A DNA stretch of 64,000 nt, taken from Acholeplasma laidlawii (GTDB taxonomy: Bacteria; Bacillota_I; Bacilli_A; Acholeplasmatales; Acholeplasmataceae). Shown piece by piece: positions 36,368 through 45,357 of the stretch. The stretch lies in contig NZ_JADNRS010000053.1 in the NCBI RefSeq assembly GCF_015709225.1, forward strand, positions 112,674 through 176,673, written 5' to 3'. Both the position numbers and the translations under genes were made by a program. Under the pieces are notes generated by a model. It had not been told where the DNA came from. It searched no databases and saw only the letters and a program-made list of their open reading frames with translations. Each line of letters opens with the position of its first letter. The stretch's first letter is position 1.

Positions 36368-37242
36368 AAAAACTTTATGATTTTTATCTAAGCCAAGTGA
36401 AACATACTCATTATGTTGAACTTAATTTTGAAGCGTTTGGTGATATGCTTACAAAATTAGAATACATTGTACACCGAGTAGATAATGAAATTAATGGTCT
36501 ACTCATCTACAGTGTAGATGAGTTTGTAGATATTAATTTAGTTATTGGTGAGACATCTAGCTATAAGCCTTTAATTCAAGCATTAATTGCTAAGACCACT
36601 AAAGATATACGTATTCACTATCATAAACCATATCACTTAGCATGGTATGCTAAGGAACATATGGTTCACCCAAATGAACAAGGGGTTGTTTATGATAGTA
36701 AGTTACATAAAACCTACCTTGAGTTAGGTTTTAAAGAAACTTCTATCCAAGAAACCTACTTTTTAGATTTAAAACAATTCAAGTTGGATAAATCCATTAG
36801 TGAGAAATTAGAATCTCTTAATTATCAAGGTTATGATGTAACTCTTTATAATCCACTTAAACATACTGGTATGGATAAGTTTTTAACAAGACTTCAAAGT
36901 GAATCATTTAGAAATGCTATTATCGCTAATTTATCTAAAAGACGACCTGATCCACTCCTAATTGTCATAAAGGATAATGAGGTAATGGGCTTTTCAGGAC
37001 CACTGCTCATAGCTGATGATTTTAGAGGCATATTTTCTGGTATAGAAATTGTAGATGAAGTACGTGGTCTTGGACTTGGTAAAATTCTTTTTCAAAAACT
37101 TTGTCAAACCCTTAAACAAATGGGTGCTAAGTATATGACACTTTTTACAGGAAATAAAAACGCTGCTAAATATATTTATTTAAGTGCAGGATTTGAAATC
37201 GTTCAAAAGTTTGCACTTATGGTGTATGAAAGAAAGTCTTAA
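36364..37242 (+). CDS. GNAT-family N-acetyltransferase
   Basis: 292 residues, longer than a single GNAT domain. The C-terminal domain (about 170-290) has the acetyl-CoA-binding segment VDEVRGLGLGKILFQKLCQ and LFTGNKNAAKYIYLSAGFEI. The N-terminal ~170 residues look like a second, degenerate GNAT-fold unit (tandem GNAT). Substrate unknown. Coupled to ogt through an ATGA overlap. Confidence 0.8.
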   Translation: MKKLYDFYLSQVKHTHYVELNFEAFGDMLTKLEYIVHRVDNEINGLLIYSVDEFVDINLVIGETSSYKPLIQALIAKTTKDIRIHYHKPYHLAWYAKEHMVHPNEQGVVYDSKLHKTYLELGFKETSIQETYFLDLKQFKLDKSISEKLESLNYQGYDVTLYNPLKHTGMDKFLTRLQSESFRNAIIANLSKRRPDPLLIVIKDNEVMGFSGPLLIADDFRGIFSGIEIVDEVRGLGLGKILFQKLCQTLKQMGAKYMTLFTGNKNAAKYIYLSAGFEIVQKFALMVYERKS

Positions 37243-37249
37243 AAAAAAA

Positions 37250-37281
37250 TAGGTGAAATCATGACTTTATGATTTCACCTA
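37250..37281. terminator. Bidirectional terminator
   Basis: TAGGTGAAATCAT (37250-37262) pairs perfectly with 37269-37281, between the convergent GNAT and ABC-F genes, with A-rich and T-rich flanks. Confidence 0.9.
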
Positions 37282-37286
37282 ATTTA

Positions 37287-38870
37287 TTATCTGTTTTCTA
37301 AGTATGTTTCATAATCGACGATATGTTCAACGAACTTACCGTGTTCATCAATTTCAAATAAGCGTGTAGCCGTTGTTGAAACTAATTGATGATCTTGTGT
37401 TGTAAATAATAATACACCTTTAAATTCTTGTAAGCCTTTATTAAGTGCTGTAATAGATTCCATATCTAAGTGGTTCGTTGGTTCATCAAGGATAAGTGTA
37501 TTCTTTTCTTCAATCATAAGTCTAGACATTAAGAGTCTTACACGTTCTCCACCACTTAATACATTAATTTTCTTTAAAGCGTCTTCGCCACTAAATAGCA
37601 TACGACCCAAGAAGCCTCTTACATACGTATTTTCTTTATTTTTAGAATAATCTGTTAACCAGTCAACCATGATGGTTGGCTTTTTAAATTCAAAGTTGTT
37701 ATCTTTTCTAAAATAACCTTTAATAACTGTCTCTCCCCACTTAAATGAACCAGAATCTGGTGTATCTACTTCATTTAAAATATTAAATAAGACAGTTGCT
37801 GCTTTATCATTTAAACCAATAAACGCTACCTTATCTGTTTTACCTAATGTAAATGTTACATTATCTAAGACTTTCACACCATCAATGGTTTTAGTTAGGT
37901 TTTCTACCTTTAAGATATCATCACCTAAGGATTTTTCGTACTTAAAGTTAATATATGGATATCTTCTTGTACTTGGTCTAATTTCAGTAAGTTCAATTTT
38001 TTCTAATGCTTTCTTTCTTGATGTTGCTTGTTTAGATTTAGAAGCATTCGCGCTAAAGCGAGAAATAAAGTCTTGTAATTCTTTAATTTTTTCTTCACTC
38101 TTTTTGTTTTGTTCTTTAGCTTGTCTTAACATTAATTGACTAGACTCATACCAAAAATCATAGTTACCAGCATAAAGAGTTACTTGTTTATAGTCAATAT
38201 CTGCAATGTGTGTACACACTTTGTTTAAGAAGTATCTATCATGAGATACAACGATAACAGTATTTTCAAAGTCCATTAAAAAGTTTTCTAACCATAACAC
38301 AGCTTTAGTATCTAAGTGGTTGGTTGGTTCATCTAGTAATAAAACATCTGGTTGATCAAATAAACTTTGAGCGAGTAATACTTTAACCTTATCATTACTT
38401 GATAAGTCTTTCATAAGTTCATAATGTTTTTCTACTTCAATACCTAATCCAGTGAGTAAAATAGCTGCATCAGACTCGGCATTCCAACCGTTCATATCAT
38501 CAAATAAACTTTCTAGTTCTCCAGCTTTAATACCGTCTTCTTCACTAAAATCAGGTTTGGCATAGATTTCATTTTTTTCTATCATGATTTGGTATAATTT
38601 TTTATTACCTTGAATGACTGTATCAATTACAGTAAAATCATCATATTTAAATTGATCTTGCTCTAAAAAAGACAATCTTTGATTTTGGTCCATTGTAATG
38701 GTACCTCTTGTAGTAGGTAACTTACCAGCCAATATTTTTAGTAATGTTGATTTACCAGCACCATTAGCGCCAATTACACCATAACAATTACCTTTAGTGA
38801 ATTTTAAATTGACATCTTCAAATAAGATATCTTTACCGATTTGATACGTAACATTTGACACATTTAACAT
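37287..38870 (-). CDS. ABC-F family ribosome-associated ATPase
   Basis: Soluble twin-ATPase protein of 527 residues that acts on the ribosome E site (translation factor, or antibiotic protection in some subfamilies). Two Walker A motifs (GANGAGKSTLL; the second degenerate, IGLNDKAATVL), two Walker B motifs (LLLDEPTNHLD; LILDEPTNHLD), and the inter-domain linker with a Lys/Arg-rich SKQATSRKKALEKIE segment are seen. The second P-loop lacks the canonical GxGKS, as in the YbiT/YkpA-type group. I chose the ATG at 38868-38870 with GGAGG upstream; that sequence lies in the 3' arm of a terminator-like hairpin. Confidence 0.9.
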   Translation of the reverse strand: MLNVSNVTYQIGKDILFEDVNLKFTKGNCYGVIGANGAGKSTLLKILAGKLPTTRGTITMDQNQRLSFLEQDQFKYDDFTVIDTVIQGNKKLYQIMIEKNEIYAKPDFSEEDGIKAGELESLFDDMNGWNAESDAAILLTGLGIEVEKHYELMKDLSSNDKVKVLLAQSLFDQPDVLLLDEPTNHLDTKAVLWLENFLMDFENTVIVVSHDRYFLNKVCTHIADIDYKQVTLYAGNYDFWYESSQLMLRQAKEQNKKSEEKIKELQDFISRFSANASKSKQATSRKKALEKIELTEIRPSTRRYPYINFKYEKSLGDDILKVENLTKTIDGVKVLDNVTFTLGKTDKVAFIGLNDKAATVLFNILNEVDTPDSGSFKWGETVIKGYFRKDNNFEFKKPTIMVDWLTDYSKNKENTYVRGFLGRMLFSGEDALKKINVLSGGERVRLLMSRLMIEEKNTLILDEPTNHLDMESITALNKGLQEFKGVLLFTTQDHQLVSTTATRLFEIDEHGKFVEHIVDYETYLENR

Positions 38871-38876
38871 AATAAA

Positions 38877-38927
38877 AAAACCTCCAACATGATAAACCTT
38901 ACATATCATATCACAAGTGGAGGTTTT
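38877..38927 (-). terminator. Hairpin that ends lrgB and contains the ABC-F ribosome-binding site
   Basis: AAAACCTCCA (38877-38886) pairs perfectly with TGGAGGTTTT (38918-38927) and is followed on the minus strand by a T tract. It is 23 bases past the lrgB stop. The GGAGG of its 3' arm is the Shine-Dalgarno of the ABC-F gene, so folding both terminates upstream transcripts and hides that site. Confidence 0.75.
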
Positions 38928-38949
38928 ATTCTATTTATATGTTATATTT

Positions 38950-39639
38950 TTATACAATCCATGTTAATATTTGATAAATCAGTGGTGCAGCAATCACAGT
39001 TAAGAGCCCTGTAATGATTAAGGAAAGAGTTGCAACGGATGCATCAAGATCACTATATTCAATCGCTTTGGTTGTACCTACTGCATGCGATGCAGCACCT
39101 AAGGATAAACCACGTGCAATTGGGGATGTAATTTTAAATAATTTAAAGATAGGTGGTGCAATTAAAATACCTAACACACCTGTTAACACAACAATAACAA
39201 CCGTTAAGTTTTTAATACCGCCTAGGCTTTCAGATACTGCCATAGCAATCGGTGTAGTTACTGACTTAGGTATCATGGTTGCAATCATTTCATCTGTCGT
39301 ATGTAGGATAAATACAATACCTGCAATGGTTAATGCATGTACGATAACACCTACAATTAAAACACTAATAATGGTCTTCCAATGTTTCTTTAAAATCGGT
39401 AGTTTTTCATATAAAGGAAGTGCGAGCGAAACTGTTGCAGGTCCTATGAAAAACGAAATCATTTTAGTACCTTCTTGATACGTGTCATAGTTAATGTTTG
39501 TTACACATAAAAATATAACTATAAATGTAGAGGTGAGTAATAAAGGGTTTAGTAAAGAGATTTTAAATCTATCTTGAAGATAATAAAACCCTACATAAAT
39601 ACCAATGGTTAAACCAACAGTCCAAAGTATATCATTCAT
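38950..39639 (-). CDS. lrgB: LrgB/CidB-type membrane protein
   Basis: A polytopic membrane protein of 229 residues with about six to seven helices. PKSVTTPIAMAVSESLGG and LGAASHAVGTTKAIEYSD are signature segments of the LrgB family. LrgAB was first described as an antiholin-like murein-hydrolase regulator and is now linked to pyruvate or organic-acid transport; the transport role is the more sensible one in a wall-less cell. Its start overlaps lrgA by eight bases, so the two are coupled. Confidence 0.92.
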   Translation of the reverse strand: MNDILWTVGLTIGIYVGFYYLQDRFKISLLNPLLLTSTFIVIFLCVTNINYDTYQEGTKMISFFIGPATVSLALPLYEKLPILKKHWKTIISVLIVGVIVHALTIAGIVFILHTTDEMIATMIPKSVTTPIAMAVSESLGGIKNLTVVIVVLTGVLGILIAPPIFKLFKITSPIARGLSLGAASHAVGTTKAIEYSDLDASVATLSLIITGLLTVIAAPLIYQILTWIV

Positions 39640-39976
39640 GTTTGATACCTCTTTGTGCTAGTAGTGCGGTGACGATTAAAGTAATGGTTGTAGAAATAAT
39701 TAATACTAAAACTAGTTCTACCCAATGAAGACTAATTAAATCAAAGTATTCCATTAAGCCCACCGCAAGTGGAACAAATAGAAACGCCATATATTTTTGA
39801 AGAAAACACGCTACTTCTTTAATGTGATCCGCCTTTATAAGTTTCAATAAAAGTGCTAAAAAAAGTAAGATTAATCCAATTAAACTACCTGGAAAACTAA
39901 ATGGTAGATAATAGGAAATAAGTTCTCCTAGTAACGTAAATACGATTAAAATAAATAGCTGAAATAAAATCTTCAT
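39632..39976 (-). CDS. lrgA: LrgA/CidA-type membrane protein
   Basis: 114 residues with four membrane helices and the holin-like family pattern: LGELISYYLPFSFPGSLIGL, then FVPLAVGLMEYFDL. It is the partner of LrgB, encoded immediately downstream with overlap. Its own promoter was not clearly identified. Confidence 0.9.
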   Translation of the reverse strand: MKILFQLFILIVFTLLGELISYYLPFSFPGSLIGLILLFLALLLKLIKADHIKEVACFLQKYMAFLFVPLAVGLMEYFDLISLHWVELVLVLIISTTITLIVTALLAQRGIKHE

Positions 39977-40131
39977 GTGTGGTCCTTATAAGTTATTTTT
40001 CGATGCGTCACTATTATACGATATTTCAAAGTTGGTTGCATCAAATCCTATAATGAAAATCAAATTATGTAAATTTGTTTCACTTTTCTTACATTTCGAT
40101 ACATTTCATGTATATGTATACCTAATAAAAA

Positions 40132-40156
40132 GGACGAACATGATGTATGTTCGTCC
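40132..40156 (-). terminator. Intrinsic terminator of ribD
   Basis: GGACGAACAT (40132-40141) pairs perfectly with ATGTTCGTCC (40147-40156), nine bases past the ribD stop, with a TTTTTATT tail on the minus strand. Confidence 0.9.
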
Positions 40157-40164
40157 AAAGATGT

Positions 40165-41238
40165 TTATTTAAGATAACCTTCAATTAAGATGTCCTCATC
40201 AAATTGTGTATAAGTAACATCTTTTAATACATGGGCATCTTTCATTAAAGATACACCTTCTCCACTTATTGGAGTAAGTGCATTTTTTCCACCTATGATT
40301 TTAGGTGCTATAAATGCATAAACTTTATTCACTAAATTAGCTTCTAAGAAACTCGCATGCGTATATGCACCACCCTCAATGAAGATACTATCTATTTTTG
40401 CTTCACCTAGAATCGTCATAAGCTTATCTAAATTAATGGTTGGCATTTGAATGATTTTAACACCCAGATCCACATAGCTTTGATCATATGTTTCAGAGAC
40501 TATCCAAGTTGGTTGGGTTTTAGCTGTTTTTACAACATAAGCACTCTTTGGTGTTTGTAGTTTTGGGTCTAAGATTATTCTTACTGGGTTTTTAGATTTC
40601 TTACTTCTTCTAACATCGAGTTTTGCATCATCTTTAATGATTGTGTTCACACCAACAAGTATTGCACTATATTTATTTCTTAAATCATGAACGTATTTTC
40701 TTGATTTTTCATTAGTTATCCATTTAGAATCAAAATCTTTAGTTGCTAATTTACCATCTAGAGTCATCGCATACTTCATAGCTACAAAAGGTCTTTTAGT
40801 TGTAATGTAATGAAAGAATATATCATTTACTTTTAAACCTAGGTCATCTAAGATACCATAATGCACCTTTATGCCTGCATCTTCTAGTACTTTAACGCCT
40901 TGTTTATAGACAAGTGGATTTGGATCTAAGTTTGCAATATAAACTTCTTTAATGCCTTTTTCGATTAGCTTAAACGCACATGGTGGTTGTTTACCATGGT
41001 GACTACATGGTTCTAGTGTTACAAACATCGTTGCACCAGCAACATCTTCTGTAGCATTTTGGATTGCATCCACTTCAGCGTGTACTTGACCAAATGCTTT
41101 ATGATATCCTTTGCCGATGACTTTACCATTTTTAATAATAACAGCACCTACGAGCGGGTTTGGATTCACAAATCCTTCGCCTTTTATTGCTAAATTAAAC
41201 GCTTGTTTTATGTATTTCGTCTGTAATTTTAAGTCCAT
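40165..41238 (-). CDS. ribD: Bifunctional riboflavin-type deaminase/reductase
   Basis: RibD deaminates and then reduces the pyrimidine intermediate of riboflavin synthesis. 357 residues. The deaminase domain has zinc ligands in HAEVDAI and PCSHHGKQPPC; the C-terminal reductase domain (about 150-357) has MKYAMTLDGKLA, GVNTIIKDDAKL and FIEGGAYTHAS. No other rib gene lies beside it and no FMN riboswitch precedes it, so either the pathway is elsewhere or the enzyme stands alone. The ribosome-binding site is GAAGGTAAG. Confidence 0.93.
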   Translation of the reverse strand: MDLKLQTKYIKQAFNLAIKGEGFVNPNPLVGAVIIKNGKVIGKGYHKAFGQVHAEVDAIQNATEDVAGATMFVTLEPCSHHGKQPPCAFKLIEKGIKEVYIANLDPNPLVYKQGVKVLEDAGIKVHYGILDDLGLKVNDIFFHYITTKRPFVAMKYAMTLDGKLATKDFDSKWITNEKSRKYVHDLRNKYSAILVGVNTIIKDDAKLDVRRSKKSKNPVRIILDPKLQTPKSAYVVKTAKTQPTWIVSETYDQSYVDLGVKIIQMPTINLDKLMTILGEAKIDSIFIEGGAYTHASFLEANLVNKVYAFIAPKIIGGKNALTPISGEGVSLMKDAHVLKDVTYTQFDEDILIEGYLK

Positions 41239-41347
41239 ATATCTTACCTTCTTTACTCTATTTATAAGAGAAATTTATATGTTCTATTTTACCTTTATAA
41301 TAAATAGAAGTATAGACATTTACTTTTATTTATCGATGTGTGCTACC

Positions 41348-41530
41348 TTATTGTATGAGTTTTAGTAGTGCTTCAACAAAAGTTTTAGCATCTCCTACAA
41401 ATCCGTAGTCAGCTATGTCAAATATTGGGGCTTTTGGATTATTGTTTATTGCAACTATATATTTTGACTTTGTAATACCCGTTGTAAACTGAACTGCACC
41501 ATGTACACCTAGTGTTATTAATAGTTTAGG
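41348..41530 (-). pseudogene. etfA: C-terminal fragment of electron-transfer flavoprotein alpha (etfA)
   Basis: The minus strand reads about 60 residues, PKLLITLGVHGAVQF then KSKYIVAINNNPKAPIFDIA and DYGFVGDAKTFVEALLKLIQ, ending in TAA at 41348-41350. This is the FAD-binding end of EtfA. Everything upstream of 41530 is missing and the next bases belong to a different gene fragment on the other strand, so the rest was deleted. Not functional. Confidence 0.85.
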
Positions 41531-41660
41531 TACTACTCCCGAGACCTTATCTCGTCAATTTACAATATTAAAAAAAGACGGTGTCATTACACAGTCATCT
41601 AAAAATTATGTAAAGATTCATGGTTTAAGTCATGATGATATTACATGTGAGATTTGTTAA
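41523..41660 (+). pseudogene. C-terminal fragment of a Crp/Fnr-family regulator
   Basis: The plus strand reads SLGTTPETLSRQFTILKKDG then VITQSSKNYVKIHGLSHDDI and ends with TAA at 41658-41660. SLGTTPETLSR is the recognition helix-turn-helix typical of Crp/Fnr regulators. The sensor domain is absent; its 5' end meets the etfA fragment within a few shared bases. Probably the product of a deletion or rearrangement. Confidence 0.8.
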
Positions 41661-41671
41661 ACACATATAAA

Positions 41672-41696
41672 AAAACGCACTTTATGAGTGCGTTTT
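41672..41696. terminator. Bidirectional terminator
   Basis: AAAACGCACT (41672-41681) pairs with AGTGCGTTTT (41687-41696), between the regulator fragment and the thioesterase gene. Confidence 0.88.
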
Positions 41697-41705
41697 ATTT
41701 ATAAG

Positions 41706-42137
41706 TTATCTATTCATCATGTATTTTTCTAATCTGTTTTTTGAATCTTCACTTAATGCTTCCGATTTTTTAGTATCATTACTTACTTGAACTAAAACAG
41801 ATTCACTCGTCGATACTAATTTACCATCTTGATATAGTGATTGTAAAAAGGTTACAGAACTATTACCAATTTTTGTAATACCTGTACCTATTTCTAGTTT
41901 ACCTGGCCAATGTATTTCAGCAATGAAATTCATTTCGATATGTGCAATCACAAAAGAACAGTTTTCACTTAATATTTGATGTTTAGGTTCATAAACGATT
42001 TCTACTCGACCAGTTTCATAAAATGTAGTAAACACCGCATTGTTTACATGGCCTTGTTTATCGGTATCACCGTATCTTAATTTATCGTGTGTGATATATG
42101 GAAATTCATTTAAGTTTAATTTTGGAATACTTTTCAT
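41706..42137 (-). CDS. Acyl-CoA thioesterase, hot-dog fold
   Basis: 143 residues of the 4HBT/YbgC-like family that hydrolyses acyl-CoA or acyl-ACP thioesters. The active-site segment is RYGDTDKQGHVNNAVFTTFY, with the catalytic Asp and the HVNN helix. IEMNFIAEIHWPGKLEIGT is the conserved second strand. Substrate chain length unknown; it could feed membrane lipid metabolism. Monocistronic, between terminators. Confidence 0.85.
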   Translation of the reverse strand: MKSIPKLNLNEFPYITHDKLRYGDTDKQGHVNNAVFTTFYETGRVEIVYEPKHQILSENCSFVIAHIEMNFIAEIHWPGKLEIGTGITKIGNSSVTFLQSLYQDGKLVSTSESVLVQVSNDTKKSEALSEDSKNRLEKYMMNR

Positions 42138-42256
42138 GTTTATCTCTTTTCTATTGATTCACTATTTTTACTAGTATAAGGATATCATTTACACGTAATC
42201 ATTTCAACTAATCGAAACTGACCTTTGTAAAATATGATATATTATGTTACATATAA

Positions 42257-42286
42257 AAAGGGAAGTTATGATGATAACTTCCCTTT
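42257..42286 (-). terminator. Intrinsic terminator of the 195-residue membrane protein gene
   Basis: AAAGGGAAGTTAT pairs perfectly with ATAACTTCCCTTT around a GATG loop, 11 bases past the stop at 42297. Confidence 0.88.
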
Positions 42287-42296
42287 AGACTTTAAT

Positions 42297-42884
42297 TTAT
42301 GGTATAAAATTATCTTGATTTTTAGCACGAATGACCTTAAATACAAACCCTAGTAGGATTGGAACAATCATGTTCACCCAAAGTAACATATGAAGACCAA
42401 TACCTGGATACGGAAGTTCATAGATCTCACCCGATAATCTAAAGCGCATGACCTCAATCATATTAAATACAATAATTAATAAAATTAGTACGAGCGCAAT
42501 GTATACATAATTGAACTTCTTCAGGTATTTATAAGCTATAGCCTTGGTGACTTCACCATGACTAATCAAAGTAAATATAAGTAGAGATAGTGCAACAATC
42601 GAAATGATAAAGATTACTGTAATACATAAAGCGATAATCGGTCCTTCTTCAAACGATGTATTAAACCAAGTTATGACGAGATACCCTGTATCACTTGATG
42701 TCATACCACCTTCAAAATCTACAAATGGTAAGAAAAATATGAATAGATTCACAAACATTAATCCCATAAATATGTATGTTACCATTTTAAACGATTGATC
42801 ATCGATAGGTTCTACATATTTTACTTTTTCAGTTTTACTCGTATCTTTTAAATCTTCTTTGGCTAGTTCTTTTAATTTATGCAT
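42297..42884 (-). CDS. Four-helix membrane protein of unknown function
   Basis: 195 residues. A charged cytoplasmic N-terminus (MHKLKELAKEDLKDTSKTEK) precedes four hydrophobic segments (about 33-52, 75-105, 118-142 and 160-185). No family motif recognised. The ribosome-binding site AAGGGGA is good and a strong terminator follows, so it is a genuine monocistronic gene. Confidence 0.65.
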   Translation of the reverse strand: MHKLKELAKEDLKDTSKTEKVKYVEPIDDQSFKMVTYIFMGLMFVNLFIFFLPFVDFEGGMTSSDTGYLVITWFNTSFEEGPIIALCITVIFIISIVALSLLIFTLISHGEVTKAIAYKYLKKFNYVYIALVLILLIIVFNMIEVMRFRLSGEIYELPYPGIGLHMLLWVNMIVPILLGFVFKVIRAKNQDNFIP

Positions 42885-42968
42885 ATTTTATTTTCCCCTT
42901 AAATGAATATGTAACTTATAAGCCTGTTCATATTTTAACATGAATATAAAAGGAAATAAATGAAACAT

Positions 42969-43973
42969 TTAAAACATAATAGATAATACAATAAATGAAA
43001 CAATCACAACAGACACATCAATTAAAATAGCAACCATCATTGGTTTAACACCAACACTTGTTAATTCTTTAAAGCTTGTCTTTAAACCAATGGCACCAAG
43101 TGCGGTTGCCATGAAAAATTTAGAGATATTTGAAATAGATACGACCCAATCATCAGATAATATATTTAAACTTCTAATACCAATAAATGCAATAAACCCT
43201 AATATGAACCATGGAAATATTGCTAATACATTTACTTTTTGATTTGTCTTTGAAATACCTTGTTTTTGACTTTTACGTGCGTAGATATATGAGAATATAA
43301 TAACAATTGGAACAATAAATAAAGTTCTTGTGAGTTTCACAATCGTTGCTAGTGCACCCGCAAGTTCTGAGAATGCGTAACCAGCTGCAACAACGGATGA
43401 TGTATCATTTACAGCTGTACCTACCCAGAGCCCAAATGTGGTATCTGTCATGCCAAGAAAAACACCAATCCAAGGAAATAAAATTACAGTAAGTAAGTCA
43501 AAGATAAATGTTGCTGATAGTGCGTAAGCCATATCTTTATTATCTGCTTCAATGACTGGACCTAAAGTAGCAACCGCAGTACCACCGCAAATGGCGGTAC
43601 TAATAGATAGCATGCTTGTCAATTTCCAGTCAATTTTAAATATTTTTCTACAAATATAGCCTACACCAAATGCAGTAATAAATGTAAATCCTAATAATAT
43701 AAACGCATACTTTCCTACTTCAAATACTTGACTAAAACTCAAAGATATACCTGCTAAAATAATACCTGTTCTTAAAATATACTTAGCAGACCAATCAATA
43801 CCCGAATCTAGTACATCGTACTTATGCAACAGTGGATTTAATAAGATCCCTAATAATAAAGCAATTAATGCCATACCAATTAAATCTACTGGTAACACAT
43901 TGTTGATAGCAAGTGATACACCTGCAATAATAAGACTAACCAAAATACCTGGTACATATTTTTTAATCATCAT
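42969..43973 (-). CDS. YeiH/UPF0324 family membrane transporter
   Basis: 334 residues with about ten helices. Characteristic family segments are LLGILLNPLL, a helix ending ILRTGIILAGISLSFSQV, STAICGGTAVATLGPVIEA and GTAVNDTSSVVAAGYAFSE. Family members are putative sulfate or organosulfonate exporters; transport here is unproven. I chose the ATG at 43971-43973, seven bases after GAGGAGC, over an upstream ATG without spacing. Confidence 0.88.
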   Translation of the reverse strand: MMIKKYVPGILVSLIIAGVSLAINNVLPVDLIGMALIALLLGILLNPLLHKYDVLDSGIDWSAKYILRTGIILAGISLSFSQVFEVGKYAFILLGFTFITAFGVGYICRKIFKIDWKLTSMLSISTAICGGTAVATLGPVIEADNKDMAYALSATFIFDLLTVILFPWIGVFLGMTDTTFGLWVGTAVNDTSSVVAAGYAFSELAGALATIVKLTRTLFIVPIVIIFSYIYARKSQKQGISKTNQKVNVLAIFPWFILGFIAFIGIRSLNILSDDWVVSISNISKFFMATALGAIGLKTSFKELTSVGVKPMMVAILIDVSVVIVSFIVLSIMF

Positions 43974-44106
43974 GACGCTCCTCATCTTTTCATAAAATAA
44001 AAACCCCTATAACGAATATTTCGTCACGAAGTCTTTATCTTGGTAATATTTAGTTAACTCTATTTTAACAAATAAAAATAAATAGTGTTGAGAAACTATT
44101 AATGAT

Positions 44107-45246
44107 TTAAATTATCTCAGATTTTACGATTATATAGGTATATTGACGCCAAACATTTAAGACTTGATCCATTGGATATTTTCTTTCAACTTTACTATCT
44201 TCATATTCAGCAGGATCATTGAAGACACCATGCCATACACCATTGATTTCTTCAAATCCTTTTAAGACAATCAAATGACCTGCAGGAAATGCCATGATAG
44301 CTCCATTTAGTTGATCTGCTGATGTGGTCGAAATTGAAAAGATAACAGGTATATCATTTAAGATATAGTCTATAACAACACTAAAGTCTTCAATATATTC
44401 AACTCTTGCAGATATACCATCTAAAGAACCTGCATAACTTGCATTAAAAGTCCAGTTACCATAGATCCTTTGACTATTGTCATATACTTTTTTAGCCATT
44501 TCTTGTTGTGTAAATGTATAGCCATAATGATTTAGTACCATAGCAACCGAAGTCGGTGAACAAATCACATTACCAATACTTGGTATACTTAATTGTTGCA
44601 TCGGGGCTACATCAATGACTTTATCAATAAGTTTTGATGCATCATAAGTTAAAGTACTATCTACGCTTTTGGTTGTAACACTGATATTTTTAATTTCTAA
44701 GTTATCTGCACTACCTGCAATGACCGTAAATTTAAGTTTAATGAAATTATTTTTACTTGGATCTTTATTAATTAAAGTATCAATACTTACACGACCATAA
44801 GAATCATCAGAACTATTAAATGACATATGGTTTTCATCTTTAAATAAACCCATGACTTGGTAACTACCAAAATTAGTTCCATCACCTAAAGAAACAAAGA
44901 AGGTAATTCTTGCATCTTTTAAGTTTTTAACGTTCCATGATAAAACCAATTCATTAAAGTGATTCACTTCAATCGGTGTACTTTCATAAGTAGCTTGTTG
45001 AACTGTATCTTCTAATACGATATTTTTATTTGAATCCAGTGCTAAATTAATTATGGCAGCCTCATCTTTTACATGCCATAGTTCATCTGCATAAATCGTT
45101 TTAGTTTTATCTACCTTTACTTCAATAGGTTCTTCTATAACTGGTTCTTCGATGATTTCTTCATCTTTATTAGAATCACCTAGACTACATGCAGTTAGTA
45201 GACTTGATAATAATATAGTAAGTATAGCTATTACATAACGTTTCAT
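44107..45246 (-). CDS. Lipoprotein with C39-like peptidase domain
   Basis: 379 residues. The signal peptide MKRYVIAILTILLSSLLTAC ends in a lipobox Cys. Residues about 60-210 look like a beta-sandwich, carbohydrate-binding-like region. The C-terminal domain has a Cys in NVICSPTSVAMVLNHYGYTF, a His in FPAGHLIVLKGFE and an Asn/Asp in VFNDPAEY, the triad layout of C39_2 (papain-like) peptidases. A surface peptidase or amidase; substrate unknown. The start is supported by AAGGAG. Confidence 0.82.
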   Translation of the reverse strand: MKRYVIAILTILLSSLLTACSLGDSNKDEEIIEEPVIEEPIEVKVDKTKTIYADELWHVKDEAAIINLALDSNKNIVLEDTVQQATYESTPIEVNHFNELVLSWNVKNLKDARITFFVSLGDGTNFGSYQVMGLFKDENHMSFNSSDDSYGRVSIDTLINKDPSKNNFIKLKFTVIAGSADNLEIKNISVTTKSVDSTLTYDASKLIDKVIDVAPMQQLSIPSIGNVICSPTSVAMVLNHYGYTFTQQEMAKKVYDNSQRIYGNWTFNASYAGSLDGISARVEYIEDFSVVIDYILNDIPVIFSISTTSADQLNGAIMAFPAGHLIVLKGFEEINGVWHGVFNDPAEYEDSKVERKYPMDQVLNVWRQYTYIIVKSEII

Positions 45247-45317
45247 AAATTTAAACTCCTTAAAGTGTATAACTTTGAAAATATACATTTATTATATCAT
45301 CACATGGATTCTATCAA

Positions 45318-45357
45318 AAATATAAGCGTATCTAGCTAAGTAGATACGCTTATATTT
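45318..45357 (-). terminator. Intrinsic terminator
   Basis: A perfect 17-base-pair stem (45318-45334 with 45341-45357). On the minus strand it overlaps the stop of the frameshifted small gene; it may also isolate the C39 lipoprotein gene downstream. Confidence 0.85.

Noticed and set aside
38950..39639. Plus-strand ORF of 154 codons inside lrgB
   Set aside because: It lies antisense to a clear LrgB gene and has no ribosome-binding site or family resemblance.
41239..41347. FMN riboswitch before ribD
   Set aside because: None of the conserved RFN-element blocks are present on the minus strand upstream of ribD.
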